A DNA stretch of 9,385 nt from Clostridia bacterium (GTDB taxonomy: Bacteria > Bacillota_A > Clostridia > Christensenellales > Aristaeellaceae). Shown here in pieces: positions 1 to 5,880 of this stretch; the stretch's first letter is position 1; each line of letters begins with the position of its first letter. Where the stretch lies: contig JAFUPO010000048.1 in assembly GCA_017481185.1 (NCBI GenBank), forward strand, positions 1-9,385, given 5' to 3'. Below the pieces are notes generated by a model. That model did not search any database and was not told the origin of the DNA. It saw nothing but the letters and a program-made list of their open reading frames with translations. The position numbers and the translations under genes were made by a program.

Positions 1-321
1 ATTATGGGCGAGGCAACGCCCGAAAAGCTGGAAGTGCTTCGAGAAGCTGACGCCATCTTTCGCCAGGAGGTAGAGGCCAGCGGGCAAGGGCGCAAGCTGT
101 GGCAACATTTTGCCATGCTATGCCCCAATCCCATTGACGGCAGCCCGATTGTCTGCTTGCGGGCTGTTCACGCCTCTGACGGCTCCAAGGCCATGCCCGG
201 CCGCCTGCCCTATGATCTTCTGGAGCGCACTACTGCCCGCATCCTGGATTCTTTGCCTGTCAGCCGGGTGCTGTATGACCTGACTCCCAGCACACATTAT
301 ACCGGCATCCAGTGGCAGTGA
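1..321 (+). CDS. guaA: GMP synthase C-terminal (dimerisation) domain, divergent, 5'-partial
   Basis: The reading frame is open from the first base, so the start lies upstream and the ATG at 4 is internal. GMP synthase aminates XMP to GMP in the cytoplasm, using glutamine and ATP. The visible ~106 residues follow the C-terminal dimerisation domain of GuaA: 'GEATPEKLEVLREADAIF' (family G-E-x-T-x-E-K..LREADAI), 'LWQHFA' (family IWQ.FA), 'LRAVHASDG' (LRAV.S.DGM), 'RILDSLPVSRVLYDLT' (RI.NEV..V.RVVYDIT), and the final 'IQWQ' at the place of TIEWE. It is divergent: the GVMGD.RTY loop is missing (about 8 residues shorter) and the terminal KPP(A/G)TIEWE signature, which contributes to XMP binding, is replaced by a segment ending HYTGIQWQ. 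It could be a second GuaA paralogue rather than the housekeeping enzyme. The next gene begins 2 bp after the stop, suggesting co-transcription. Family assignment is from remembered motifs. Confidence 0.75.
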   Translation: MMGEATPEKLEVLREADAIFRQEVEASGQGRKLWQHFAMLCPNPIDGSPIVCLRAVHASDGSKAMPGRLPYDLLERTTARILDSLPVSRVLYDLTPSTHYTGIQWQ

Positions 322-323
322 AC

Positions 324-1154
324 ATGATTATCTTCTTAGGGCTTGTTGCGCTTTTAATCGTTTGCGCCCTGTACCAGGGGTTGGATACAGGCCGGTATAG
401 GATTGCCTCTGCCAAGCTGGCTAGAGAGACGGAGATTCGCCTCTGCCTGGTTACGGATCTGCACAGCGTTACCTGGGGAAGAGGGCAATCCCTTTTGATT
501 CAGCGCATAAAGGCCACGAAGCCGGATGCAATCCTATTGGGCGGCGATATTTTTGATGATAAATTTGATAACGCCTTCTCCCCTGTGGAGGAACTTTTAA
601 ACGGAATCCAAGGGCTGGCTCCCTGTTTTTACGTCACCGGAAGCCATGATATATGGACCTGGCGGATGGCCGATATTGAAGCGCTTTTAAAGGGGTACGG
701 CGTGGCTGTTTTGCACGGCGAAACCCTCCCTTTAACAGTGCGCGGCCAGAGCCTTTGGATCTCCGGCATTGACGAGCCAGCAGCCGCCGTGCCTGCCGGG
801 CAGATGGATGAGGCGGCGTTTTATCGCCATTGCTTATCGGCTTTTGAGGGCCTGAATCCTGCCAGATTTAATCTGCTTATAGCCCACCGACCAGAATTTA
901 TTGAAGACTATGCTGCGCTGGGCTTTGATCTGGTGGTTTCTGGCCACTGCCACGGCGGGCAAGTGCGCATCCCCTTCATCCTCAATGGTCTGTTTGCGCC
1001 CGGGCAGGGGCTTTTTCCCACATATGCCGCAGGCAAATATCAGGTGAAGCACACCGCTTTGATCGTTAGCCGCGGGCTTCATTTTGCTTGGCATCTGCCC
1101 CGCATTTTCAACCGGCCGCAAGTGGTTCAAATCACACTAACCGGTAAAAATTGA
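324..1154 (+). CDS. Membrane-anchored metallophosphoesterase (YkuE/YaeI-like)
   Basis: This is a calcineurin-like phosphoesterase of 276 residues. Residues 2-16 are a single hydrophobic N-terminal segment, likely a signal anchor placing the catalytic domain outside the membrane. Metal-binding motifs appear in order: D-x-H (D45, H47), GGD (D75), GSHD (106-109), an 'AHRPE' motif, and GHCHGGQ near residue 215. This order and spacing fit the YkuE/YaeI group, some members of which hydrolyse phospholipid-type phosphodiesters such as UDP-diacylglucosamine; the substrate here is unknown. The usual GNH(D/E) motif reads GSHD, so the Asn metal ligand is Ser (codon AGC, one base from AAC). I chose ATG at 324, 2 bp after the preceding stop; GTG at 312 and 318 are in-frame alternatives and no start has a strong ribosome-binding site. 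The gene's stop lies just before the Shine-Dalgarno of the next gene, consistent with an operon. Confidence 0.88.
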   Translation: MIIFLGLVALLIVCALYQGLDTGRYRIASAKLARETEIRLCLVTDLHSVTWGRGQSLLIQRIKATKPDAILLGGDIFDDKFDNAFSPVEELLNGIQGLAPCFYVTGSHDIWTWRMADIEALLKGYGVAVLHGETLPLTVRGQSLWISGIDEPAAAVPAGQMDEAAFYRHCLSAFEGLNPARFNLLIAHRPEFIEDYAALGFDLVVSGHCHGGQVRIPFILNGLFAPGQGLFPTYAAGKYQVKHTALIVSRGLHFAWHLPRIFNRPQVVQITLTGKN

Positions 1155-1161
1155 AAGAAGG
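1154..1161 (+). promoter_or_regulatory. Shine-Dalgarno that sets the dipeptidase start
   Basis: AAAGAAGG lies 7 bp before ATG 1169 and overlaps the last base of the metallophosphoesterase gene. It supports ATG 1169 over the in-frame TTG at 1151, which has no such site. Confidence 0.7.
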
Positions 1162-1168
1162 TCTGCTT

Positions 1169-2068
1169 ATGCACATTTGCGACACTCACTGCGATACGCT
1201 CTACGCCCTTGGGATTGAGCATAAAAAGAATCCTGACATAACGGCTGACAGGCTCAAAGCTGGCGGCGTGACCCTGCAATGCATGGCCCTGTGGACAGGC
1301 CGTGAAGGCCTGCGGGGGGATTACGAGGGCATTGTAACCAAGGAGCTGGAGGCTTTGGAGGCCCTGAAGCAGCGGGGCTTTGTTCAGGTAGATGATCCTT
1401 CCCAGGCCCAGGAAGGGCAGCTTTCCATCCTTTTGACGGTGGAGGGCGGCGAGGTATTTCAAAAGGGCCTGGAAACCGTATCCTACTGGCGGGAAAAGGG
1501 CGTGCGCATGGCCGCCCTTACCTGGAACAACGAAAATCGCATCGGCTTCCCCGCCAAAGCAGGCCCCAAACCCGGGCTGACAGATTATGGCGTTGCGGCA
1601 GTGAAGGAGATGCAGAAGCTGGGCATCGCTGTGGATGTATCCCACTTAAACGAGCAGGGCTTTTACGACATTTTTGCCAAAACGGATTTGCCGCCCCTGG
1701 CCTCTCACAGCTGCTGCCGGGCCCTGTGCGACCATAGCCGCAACCTGACAAACGAACAGCTGAAGCTGATGATTCAAAACGGCGGCTATATCGGCGTAAA
1801 TTTCTATCCCTATTTTCTGACAGGATCTGAGCAGTGCTCTTTGCAGGATGTGGTGCATCACATCGATCACATCTGCCAGCTGGGCGGCGCTAAAAACGTG
1901 GGCTTCGGCTCTGACTTTGACGGCATCGAATGTGCCCCTGTGGATCTGCAACATCCTGGCGATCTGCCTGCCCTGATGACCGCGCTTGAAAAGCGGGGCT
2001 ATACTCCCCAGGATATAGAGGCGATTGCCGGGCGCAACCTGATGGATTACTTCGCCCGCATCAACTAA
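1169..2068 (+). CDS. Membrane dipeptidase homologue (peptidase family M19)
   Basis: This 299-residue zinc dipeptidase belongs to the renal/membrane dipeptidase family (M19), whose members cleave dipeptides, including D-residue-containing ones in bacteria. The zinc and active-site positions are present: H7-x-D9 in 'DTHCD', E92 in 'TVEGGE', H159 in 'DVSH', H180 in 'ASHS', R191 in 'HSRNL', and D249 in 'GSDFDG'. There is no signal peptide, so it is probably cytoplasmic, and the length is normal for the bacterial branch. The ATG at 1169 is preceded by AAAGAAGG. It sits between a metallophosphoesterase (14-bp gap) and a flavin oxidoreductase (16-bp gap), all on the same strand, so they are probably one transcript. 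The exact substrate cannot be told from sequence; recycling of dipeptides from food or wall peptides is a guess. Confidence 0.92.
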   Translation: MHICDTHCDTLYALGIEHKKNPDITADRLKAGGVTLQCMALWTGREGLRGDYEGIVTKELEALEALKQRGFVQVDDPSQAQEGQLSILLTVEGGEVFQKGLETVSYWREKGVRMAALTWNNENRIGFPAKAGPKPGLTDYGVAAVKEMQKLGIAVDVSHLNEQGFYDIFAKTDLPPLASHSCCRALCDHSRNLTNEQLKLMIQNGGYIGVNFYPYFLTGSEQCSLQDVVHHIDHICQLGGAKNVGFGSDFDGIECAPVDLQHPGDLPALMTALEKRGYTPQDIEAIAGRNLMDYFARIN

Positions 2069-2071
2069 ATC

Positions 2072-2078
2072 AAAGGAG
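2072..2078 (+). promoter_or_regulatory. Shine-Dalgarno of the nitroreductase gene
   Basis: AAAGGAG is a strong ribosome-binding site 6 bp before ATG 2085. It lies just after the dipeptidase stop and suggests efficient translation of the third complete gene of this run. Confidence 0.75.
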
Positions 2079-2084
2079 CTGTTT

Positions 2085-2819
2085 ATGAACGCTATCATCC
2101 AGTCCCTGTTTAACCGCAAATCCGTTCGTGCTTTTGAAGAAAAAATTATCAGCGATGAGGACAAGCGGTTGATCCTCACCGCAGCCATGGAGGCCCCCAC
2201 CGCAGGCAACCAGCAGCTTTACACCATTTTGGACATCACCGATCAAAAGCTTAAAGAGACCCTGTCACAAACCTGCGATCATCAGCCCTTCATCGCCAAA
2301 GCGCCGCTGGTGCTGATCTTCTGCGCTGACCAGCAAAAATGGTATGATCTGTTCGTGGAGGGGGGCTGTCAGCCTCGCAACCCCGGCGTGGGCGACCTGA
2401 TTCTGGCGGTTGAGGATACGCTGATCGCCGCCCAAAATGCCGTGGTGGCAGCTGAAAGCCTTGGCATCGGCTCCTGCTATATTGGCGATATTTTGGAAAA
2501 CTGTGAAACTCATCGGGAGCTTTTGAACCTGCCCGAGTATGTGGTGCCCGTTGGCATGGTGGTGTTCGGTTATCCCACCCAGCAGCAGAAGGAGCGGCAA
2601 AAGCCTCAGCGCTGCCGCCTGGAGGATATTGTGCAGGAAAACACCTATGTTCGCCGGAACGGCGCTGCCCTTCGCCGGATGTTTGAGAAGGAAACCCGCA
2701 CCAAGTCCTTTGAGGAATGGAGCCAAGCTTTCTGCAACCGTAAATACAATTCAGCTTTTTCGCAGGAAATGAGCCGCTCTGCCGCGGTCTACCTGAAAGC
2801 CTTTCAAACAGAAGCGTGA
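2085..2819 (+). CDS. Nitroreductase-family FMN oxidoreductase (NfsA/NfrA-like)
   Basis: This 244-residue protein has the nitroreductase-family FMN fold. The N-terminal 'NRKSVRAF' (residues 10-17) is the usual R-x-S-x-R flavin phosphate-binding element. 'EAPTAGNQQ' (36-44) matches the flavin/substrate loop. 'AAQNAVVAAESLGIGSCYIGDI' in the middle is the typical dimer-helix and flavin segment, and 'VVPVGMVVFGYP' closes the core. The family uses NAD(P)H to reduce quinones, nitro compounds or free flavin; the physiological substrate is not predictable. After about residue 200 there is a basic/helical tail, as in NfsA-type longer members (about 240-250 residues). It is the last gene before a strong terminator and probably shares a transcript with the dipeptidase and metallophosphoesterase genes upstream. 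Confidence 0.9.
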   Translation: MNAIIQSLFNRKSVRAFEEKIISDEDKRLILTAAMEAPTAGNQQLYTILDITDQKLKETLSQTCDHQPFIAKAPLVLIFCADQQKWYDLFVEGGCQPRNPGVGDLILAVEDTLIAAQNAVVAAESLGIGSCYIGDILENCETHRELLNLPEYVVPVGMVVFGYPTQQQKERQKPQRCRLEDIVQENTYVRRNGAALRRMFEKETRTKSFEEWSQAFCNRKYNSAFSQEMSRSAAVYLKAFQTEA

Positions 2820-2844
2820 TAATTTGATTTTCCGGGTACAAACT

Positions 2845-2872
2845 AAAGCCGAAGCGTTGCTTCGGCTTTTTT
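2845..2872 (+). terminator. Rho-independent terminator after the nitroreductase gene
   Basis: AAAGCCGAAGC (2845-2855) pairs perfectly with GCTTCGGCTTT (2859-2869) around a 3-base loop (or 5 bases if the inner pair is open). The stem runs into six Ts (2867-2872). It begins 25 bp after the nitroreductase stop and should end the guaA-to-nitroreductase transcript. Confidence 0.9.
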
Positions 2873-2889
2873 GATTGGATGTGATATAA

Positions 2890-3606
2890 GTGATCCGCCT
2901 GGAAAATATCTGCAAAGCCTATCCCCTGGGTCATGAAACAGTTACCGCCCTGGACCATGTGAATTTAACCATCGCGCCTCGGGAATATGCCGCCATCGTA
3001 GGCCCCAGCGGCTCGGGCAAATCCACCCTGATGCACATTCTGGGCTGCTTGGATAATCCCACCAGCGGACGCTATCTTCTGGACGGGCAAGATGTATCCG
3101 CCCTGTCCGAGGCCCAGTTAGCGCAGGTGCGAGGGCAAAAGATCGGCTTCATTTTTCAGGGATTTCAGCTGCTTCCCCGGCTTACCGCCCTGGAAAACGT
3201 GGCGCTGCCCCTGATGCTGCAAGGCCTTTCCCGAACCGAGCGCCTTGCAAAGGCCCGCCAGGCGCTGGATAAAGTGGGCTTGGGCCAGCGCCTTGACCAC
3301 AAGCCCAGCCAGCTTTCTGGCGGCCAGCAGCAACGGGTGGCCGTAGCCCGGGCGCTAATCCACAACCCTTCAGTGATCCTGGCAGACGAGCCCACCGGCA
3401 ACCTGGATCAAGGAGCTACCCGTGACGTGCTCAACCTTCTGGAATCCCTCCACCGGCAGGGGCATACCCTGGTAGTCATCACTCACGACCCGGCCATTGC
3501 ACGCCAGGCGCCCCGGCAGATCCTGGTTGAGCAGGGTCGGCTGCGGGAGGCATCGGCTGACAGGTTATTTCCTTTACGGCAACCCACTCCAGCCACTCTG
3601 GGCTGA
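2890..3606 (+). CDS. ABC transporter ATP-binding protein, LolD/MacB type, no permease nearby
   Basis: This 238-residue ATPase has every nucleotide-binding motif: Walker [10 protein letters not shown] (38-46), Q-loop Q90, signature LSGGQ (142-146), Walker B VILADE (162-167) followed by 'PTGNLD', and switch H199 in 'ITHD'. The 'ADEPTGNLD' and 'HILGCLD' strings are typical of the LolD/MacB/FtsE-like subgroup, which pairs with FtsX/MacB-type permeases for lipoprotein, peptide or antibiotic transport. The GTG start at 2890 directly follows an in-frame TAA and is supported by homology beginning at residue 1; the ribosome-binding site is weak. The gene begins 17 bp after a strong terminator, with no obvious promoter. 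The family's conserved region ends near residue 220 (base 3549); the last 18 residues are unlike the family and lie antisense to the SRAP gene. No permease gene follows, so it may be a remnant of a larger transporter operon or work with a permease elsewhere. Confidence 0.9.
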   Translation: MIRLENICKAYPLGHETVTALDHVNLTIAPREYAAIVGPSGSGKSTLMHILGCLDNPTSGRYLLDGQDVSALSEAQLAQVRGQKIGFIFQGFQLLPRLTALENVALPLMLQGLSRTERLAKARQALDKVGLGQRLDHKPSQLSGGQQQRVAVARALIHNPSVILADEPTGNLDQGATRDVLNLLESLHRQGHTLVVITHDPAIARQAPRQILVEQGRLREASADRLFPLRQPTPATLG

Positions 3607-4126
3607 TATAACCGGGGGCCAGCCATTGAGCTGCATCTTTCTCCCGTAGGATCACTGGCATCCGGTGATGGATATGGCGGATCCCAGGGGCGGCCTCACG
3701 GGTCAGGATCACCAGGGCAGGACCGTTTTCCTCATGGCGGTATAAGCCTGCCAGATAGGCGAATTCCTCATTGACGGGCTCCAGCGCATATTTTTGCTTA
3801 CCCAATTGGTGCTGTTCCCACTCATAGTACCCCTGGGCTGGAATCAAGCAGCGGCGGCAAGCCATAGCTTCCCCAAAGGTGGGCTTTTGCGCCGCCGTTT
3901 CCACCCGGGCGTTAATCAGCCGCTGGCTGCCTTTAAAGCCCTTAAACCCCCACTGCATGAGAAACCAGCCGGGGCGCTGCCTGCGGTCGTTAGCCTTAAC
4001 CGCCACCCACTGGCTGGGAAAAATCTCCCCTTGGGCCATTTGCTGCGCCTGCTCCCCATACTTTCTTTGCAGCTCCCCCAGCATTTCATTCCAGCCCTCG
4101 GGATTAAAAAAGTATCGCCCGCACAT
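3479..4126 (-). CDS. SRAP-domain protein (YedK/HMCES-type abasic-site shield)
   Basis: SRAP proteins bind single-stranded DNA and crosslink their N-terminal cysteine to abasic sites, shielding them from cleavage. This 215-residue protein begins MCGRY, with the catalytic Cys2 freed by Met removal. The other SRAP landmarks follow: 'LINARVET' (N72), 'GYYEW' (E103), and 'IHHRMPVIL' (H153), where the family usually has HDRMP. I chose ATG 4126 over GTG 4129 because the GTG would put Met-Met before the cysteine. The upstream gene's TGA overlaps this ATG by one base (TGATG), and GGTGA lies about 6 bp before the ATG, indicating coupled translation. The conserved fold ends around base 3545. The remaining ~20 residues, rich in Pro, Ala and Gly, run antisense to the 3' end of the ABC gene. 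It is the last gene of the polymerase operon, and no terminator is visible after it. Confidence 0.92.
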   Translation of the reverse strand: MCGRYFFNPEGWNEMLGELQRKYGEQAQQMAQGEIFPSQWVAVKANDRRQRPGWFLMQWGFKGFKGSQRLINARVETAAQKPTFGEAMACRRCLIPAQGYYEWEQHQLGKQKYALEPVNEEFAYLAGLYRHEENGPALVILTREAAPGIRHIHHRMPVILREKDAAQWLAPGYISPEWLEWVAVKEITCQPMPPAADPAQPGSAGAPGVQWPGRE

Positions 4127-4407
4127 CACAGGTCACCGTCTTCCTCATCCACTTCAATGAACCAGTATTCCCCGTCGTGGAAGAGGAAAATCTGTCTCTC
4201 CTCCACCCGACAGATATAGCGGATGCCCGCACCCCCAGCTTTCAAAGAGGCTGCCGGGCGCACGTCCACAATCTGGTCGATGTGCACGATGGGCCCCTCC
4301 TCCGTGCGGAACATCAGGGGGCGTATGCGCCCATCGGTCAAAAAGTCCGCCCGGACTTTCACATACCGCTTCCAGGGATTTTCCGGCCTGCGCCGCTCCG
4401 TATGCAT
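4126..4407 (-). CDS. Small conserved-looking protein of unknown function between Pol IV and SRAP
   Basis: This is a 93-residue soluble protein with no known catalytic motif, signal peptide or membrane span. The N-terminus is basic (TERRRPENPWKRYVKV, residues 3-18). The centre looks like a small beta-rich fold, with alternating strand-like segments such as 'GPIVHIDQIVDVRPA' and 'IRYICRVEERQIFLFHDGEYWFIEV'. The C-terminus is acidic (DEEDGDL). From memory, similar small genes sit beside Y-family polymerase genes in Clostridia, but I cannot confirm this. ATG 4407 was chosen because AAGGGG lies 8 bp before it; GTG 4416, which overlaps the polymerase stop, would leave no spacer from that site. The gene follows the polymerase by 5 bp and overlaps SRAP by 1 bp, so it is firmly within the operon and likely acts with them. 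A nucleic-acid-binding or polymerase-cofactor role is only an inference. Confidence 0.82.
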   Translation of the reverse strand: MHTERRRPENPWKRYVKVRADFLTDGRIRPLMFRTEEGPIVHIDQIVDVRPAASLKAGGAGIRYICRVEERQIFLFHDGEYWFIEVDEEDGDL

Positions 4408-4412
4408 GTTTC

Positions 4413-5663
4413 TCACCCCTTATACAATACGCCCACCGGATGGATAAGCTGATCCTCCTTGGGATTCACCTGCGCGTATCGCTCATCCGTCAATTCCACG
4501 CCCCGGCGAACCGCCTGGTGACCATAGCGCCTGCGCAGTTCATCCACCGAGGCCTCCAGTTTTTCCAGGTGCAGCCGCCTAATTTCGCGGCCCATCAGGT
4601 CCAATTGCACCGGCCCCTGGCTGTCGCAGAGCATGGTGCATTGCAGTCCCACGCTGCGGTAGGGGAAGCTCTTGGCGTAATGGGCTTCAAACAGCGCCAT
4701 AGCCGCCCCTACGATTTCATTTGTTAAGCAAGAGGGCTCCGGCAGTATACACTGCCGGGTGGTGGTTTTAAGCTCCGTGGTGCGGGCGCTGATGCCCACG
4801 CACCGAGCCTTGAAGCCTGTCTCCCGCAGCCGGGCCGCCACGCTTTCTCCCAGCACAAAAAAGATGCACCGGGCATCCTCCAGCGTCCGCAGATCATGGG
4901 GCGGGGTGGTGCTGTTGCCGATGGACTTCACCGCAGCCGCCCCATCAATGGGCATCACCGGAGAACATTCCTCCCCATTGGCAAAGGCCCGCAAAAGCAA
5001 GCCATTTTTGCCCAGCCGCTTTTGCAGCACCATGGGCGAACACTGAGCCAATTCGCCAATGGTTTGGATGTTGAACTGGGCCAGCTTTCTTCGGGTGGCC
5101 GGGCCCACAAACAAAAGTTCCTCCACCGGCAGCGGACAGACCTTCTGGCGGTAATTGCCCTGAGAAATCACCGTAACTGCATCAGGCTTTTTCATATCGG
5201 AACCCAATTTGGCAAAGACCTTATTGAAGGAAACACCGATGGAAACCGTGATGCCCAGCTCCATCTTGATGCGCTCACGAATAACATGGGCCAGGGCCTC
5301 ACCCTTTTCGATCGTCATCTCTTGAGCGGAAATATCCGCCCAGCTTTCATCCAGGCCAAAGGGCTCAATGCGGTTGGAGTAATCCGTCAGGATGTCCCGC
5401 ATCCTCTGGCTCCAGCGGGTATACTTGGCATAGTCCGGCGGTACGCAGATCAGGTCCGGGCATTTCTGCCGGGCCTGCCAGATGGCCTCCCCCGTCTGCA
5501 CGCCGTATTGCTTGGCGATCTGATTCTTGGTCAAAATGATACCGTGGCGGCTTTCCGCCTCTCCTGATACGGCTACCGGCTTATCCCGGATGGCGGGGTC
5601 ATAGAGACATTCCACGCTGGCGTAAAAGGAGTTGGCATCCACGTGCAGGATCATTCGGTTCAT
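4413..5663 (-). CDS. dinB: Y-family DNA polymerase IV (translesion polymerase)
   Basis: This 416-residue translesion polymerase copies damaged templates at low fidelity. The palm carries D9 in 'LHVDANSFYASVE' and the D105-E106 pair in 'FGLDESWAD', which replaces the usual 'SLDEAYLD' and is typical of a clostridial Pol IV branch. Tyr14 sits at the steric-gate position (F13 in E. coli Pol IV). 'TKNQIAKQYGVQTGEAIWQA' is the fingers region, 'SIGVSFNKVFAKLGSDMKKPD' (141-161) is the palm/DNA-binding element, and 'LPVEELLFVGPATRRKLAQFNIQTIGEL' is the thumb helix-hairpin-helix. A full little-finger domain follows, ending 'HPVGVLYKG'. I see no clear canonical beta-clamp motif, though 'QLIHPVG' near the end is a candidate. 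The start at 5663 fits family alignment; its ribosome-binding site is weak (AAAAGAA). It is the first gene of a three-gene operon with a strong promoter and a LexA-like box, so it is probably damage-inducible. Confidence 0.93.
   Translation of the reverse strand: MNRMILHVDANSFYASVECLYDPAIRDKPVAVSGEAESRHGIILTKNQIAKQYGVQTGEAIWQARQKCPDLICVPPDYAKYTRWSQRMRDILTDYSNRIEPFGLDESWADISAQEMTIEKGEALAHVIRERIKMELGITVSIGVSFNKVFAKLGSDMKKPDAVTVISQGNYRQKVCPLPVEELLFVGPATRRKLAQFNIQTIGELAQCSPMVLQKRLGKNGLLLRAFANGEECSPVMPIDGAAAVKSIGNSTTPPHDLRTLEDARCIFFVLGESVAARLRETGFKARCVGISARTTELKTTTRQCILPEPSCLTNEIVGAAMALFEAHYAKSFPYRSVGLQCTMLCDSQGPVQLDLMGREIRRLHLEKLEASVDELRRRYGHQAVRRGVELTDERYAQVNPKEDQLIHPVGVLYKG
4416..4421 (-). promoter_or_regulatory. 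Shine-Dalgarno that sets the start of the 93-residue protein
   Basis: On the minus strand AAGGGG lies 8 bases before ATG 4407 and abuts GTG 4416. The spacing favours the ATG. The site lies within the last codons of the polymerase gene. Confidence 0.65.
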
Positions 5664-5681
5664 TTCTTTTCGCTCTATTTA

Positions 5682-5695
5682 AGAAAATTTGTTCG
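5682..5695 (-). promoter_or_regulatory. Putative LexA (SOS) operator of the Pol IV operon
   Basis: On the minus strand CGAACAAATTTTCT matches 12 of 14 positions of the Bacillus LexA/DinR consensus CGAACRNRYGTTYC; the mismatches are T for G at position 10 and T for C at position 14. It lies over the predicted transcription start, just downstream of the -10 box, a common place for a repressor site. The right half is weak, so this is a plausible call only. Confidence 0.5.
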
Positions 5696-5700
5696 TATTT

Positions 5701-5729
5701 ATTATAAAAAAAGCGAACAGGAAAGTCAA
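5701..5729 (-). promoter_or_regulatory. SigA-type promoter of the Pol IV - unknown - SRAP operon
   Basis: Read on the minus strand, TTGACT (5729-5724) and a perfect TATAAT (5706-5701) are separated by exactly 17 bp. The predicted start is near 5694, about 31 bases before the polymerase ATG. The -35 box lies 4 bp beyond the T-tract of the preceding surface-protein terminator. Transcription start is not shown by experiment. Confidence 0.85.
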
Positions 5730-5733
5730 CAGG

Positions 5734-5764
5734 AAAAAAGCGGAGGAACAGTTGCTCCTCCGCT
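5734..5764 (-). terminator. Rho-independent terminator of the surface-protein gene
   Basis: On the minus strand AGCGGAGGA pairs perfectly with TCCTCCGCT (9 bp) around an 8-base loop, followed by a run of six Ts (5739-5734). It starts 11 bp after the surface-protein stop and insulates the polymerase promoter that follows. Confidence 0.88.
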
Positions 5765-5775
5765 AGGCTGATTAT

Positions 5776-5880
5776 TTAGTTTTCTTTTCGTTTATAGGTC
5801 AGCATCGAAATGCAGCCAAGGCTTCCCAACAGCAGGGCTGTCCACAGCGCCCAGTCAGCTGAATCGCCAGTTTGGGGAAT
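5776..5880 (-). other. Cell-wall sorting signal (IPQTGD, membrane span, KRKEN tail)
   Basis: IPQTG at bases 5880-5866 is a sortase motif with Ile in place of the usual Leu, followed by Asp. About 20 mostly hydrophobic residues ('WALWTALLLGSLGCISML') and the basic tail 'YKRKEN' complete the signal. A class-A-type housekeeping sortase would be expected in the genome; none is in this window. Confidence 0.92.

Noticed and set aside
4..321. A short independent gene starting at ATG 4
   Set aside because: The frame is open upstream to base 1 and the residues match the internal part of a GMP synthase C-terminal domain, so the ATG is an internal methionine.
2882..2890. TGATATAAG as an extended -10 promoter for the ABC gene
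   Set aside because: Transcription would start after GTG 2890, inside the conserved N-terminus, and there is no -35 match at the right distance.
2290..2958. Minus-strand open frame of 222 codons
   Set aside because: It runs through the terminator and is antisense to the nitroreductase and the start of the ABC gene, both of which have clear family motifs; its own product resembles nothing.
3479..3606. A frameshift as the cause of the ABC/SRAP overlap
   Set aside because: Both reading frames are intact through all their conserved motifs, and the other frames nearby contain no continuation such as a permease. A junction or natural overlap explains it better.
3590..3610. CAGCC / GGCTG hairpin between the ABC and SRAP ends as a two-way terminator
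   Set aside because: The stem is only about 5 bp and there is no T-tract on either side.
4407..4416. GTG 4416 as the start of the 93-residue protein, overlapping the polymerase stop
   Set aside because: The only good Shine-Dalgarno (AAGGGG) touches this GTG with no spacer but sits 8 bp from ATG 4407.
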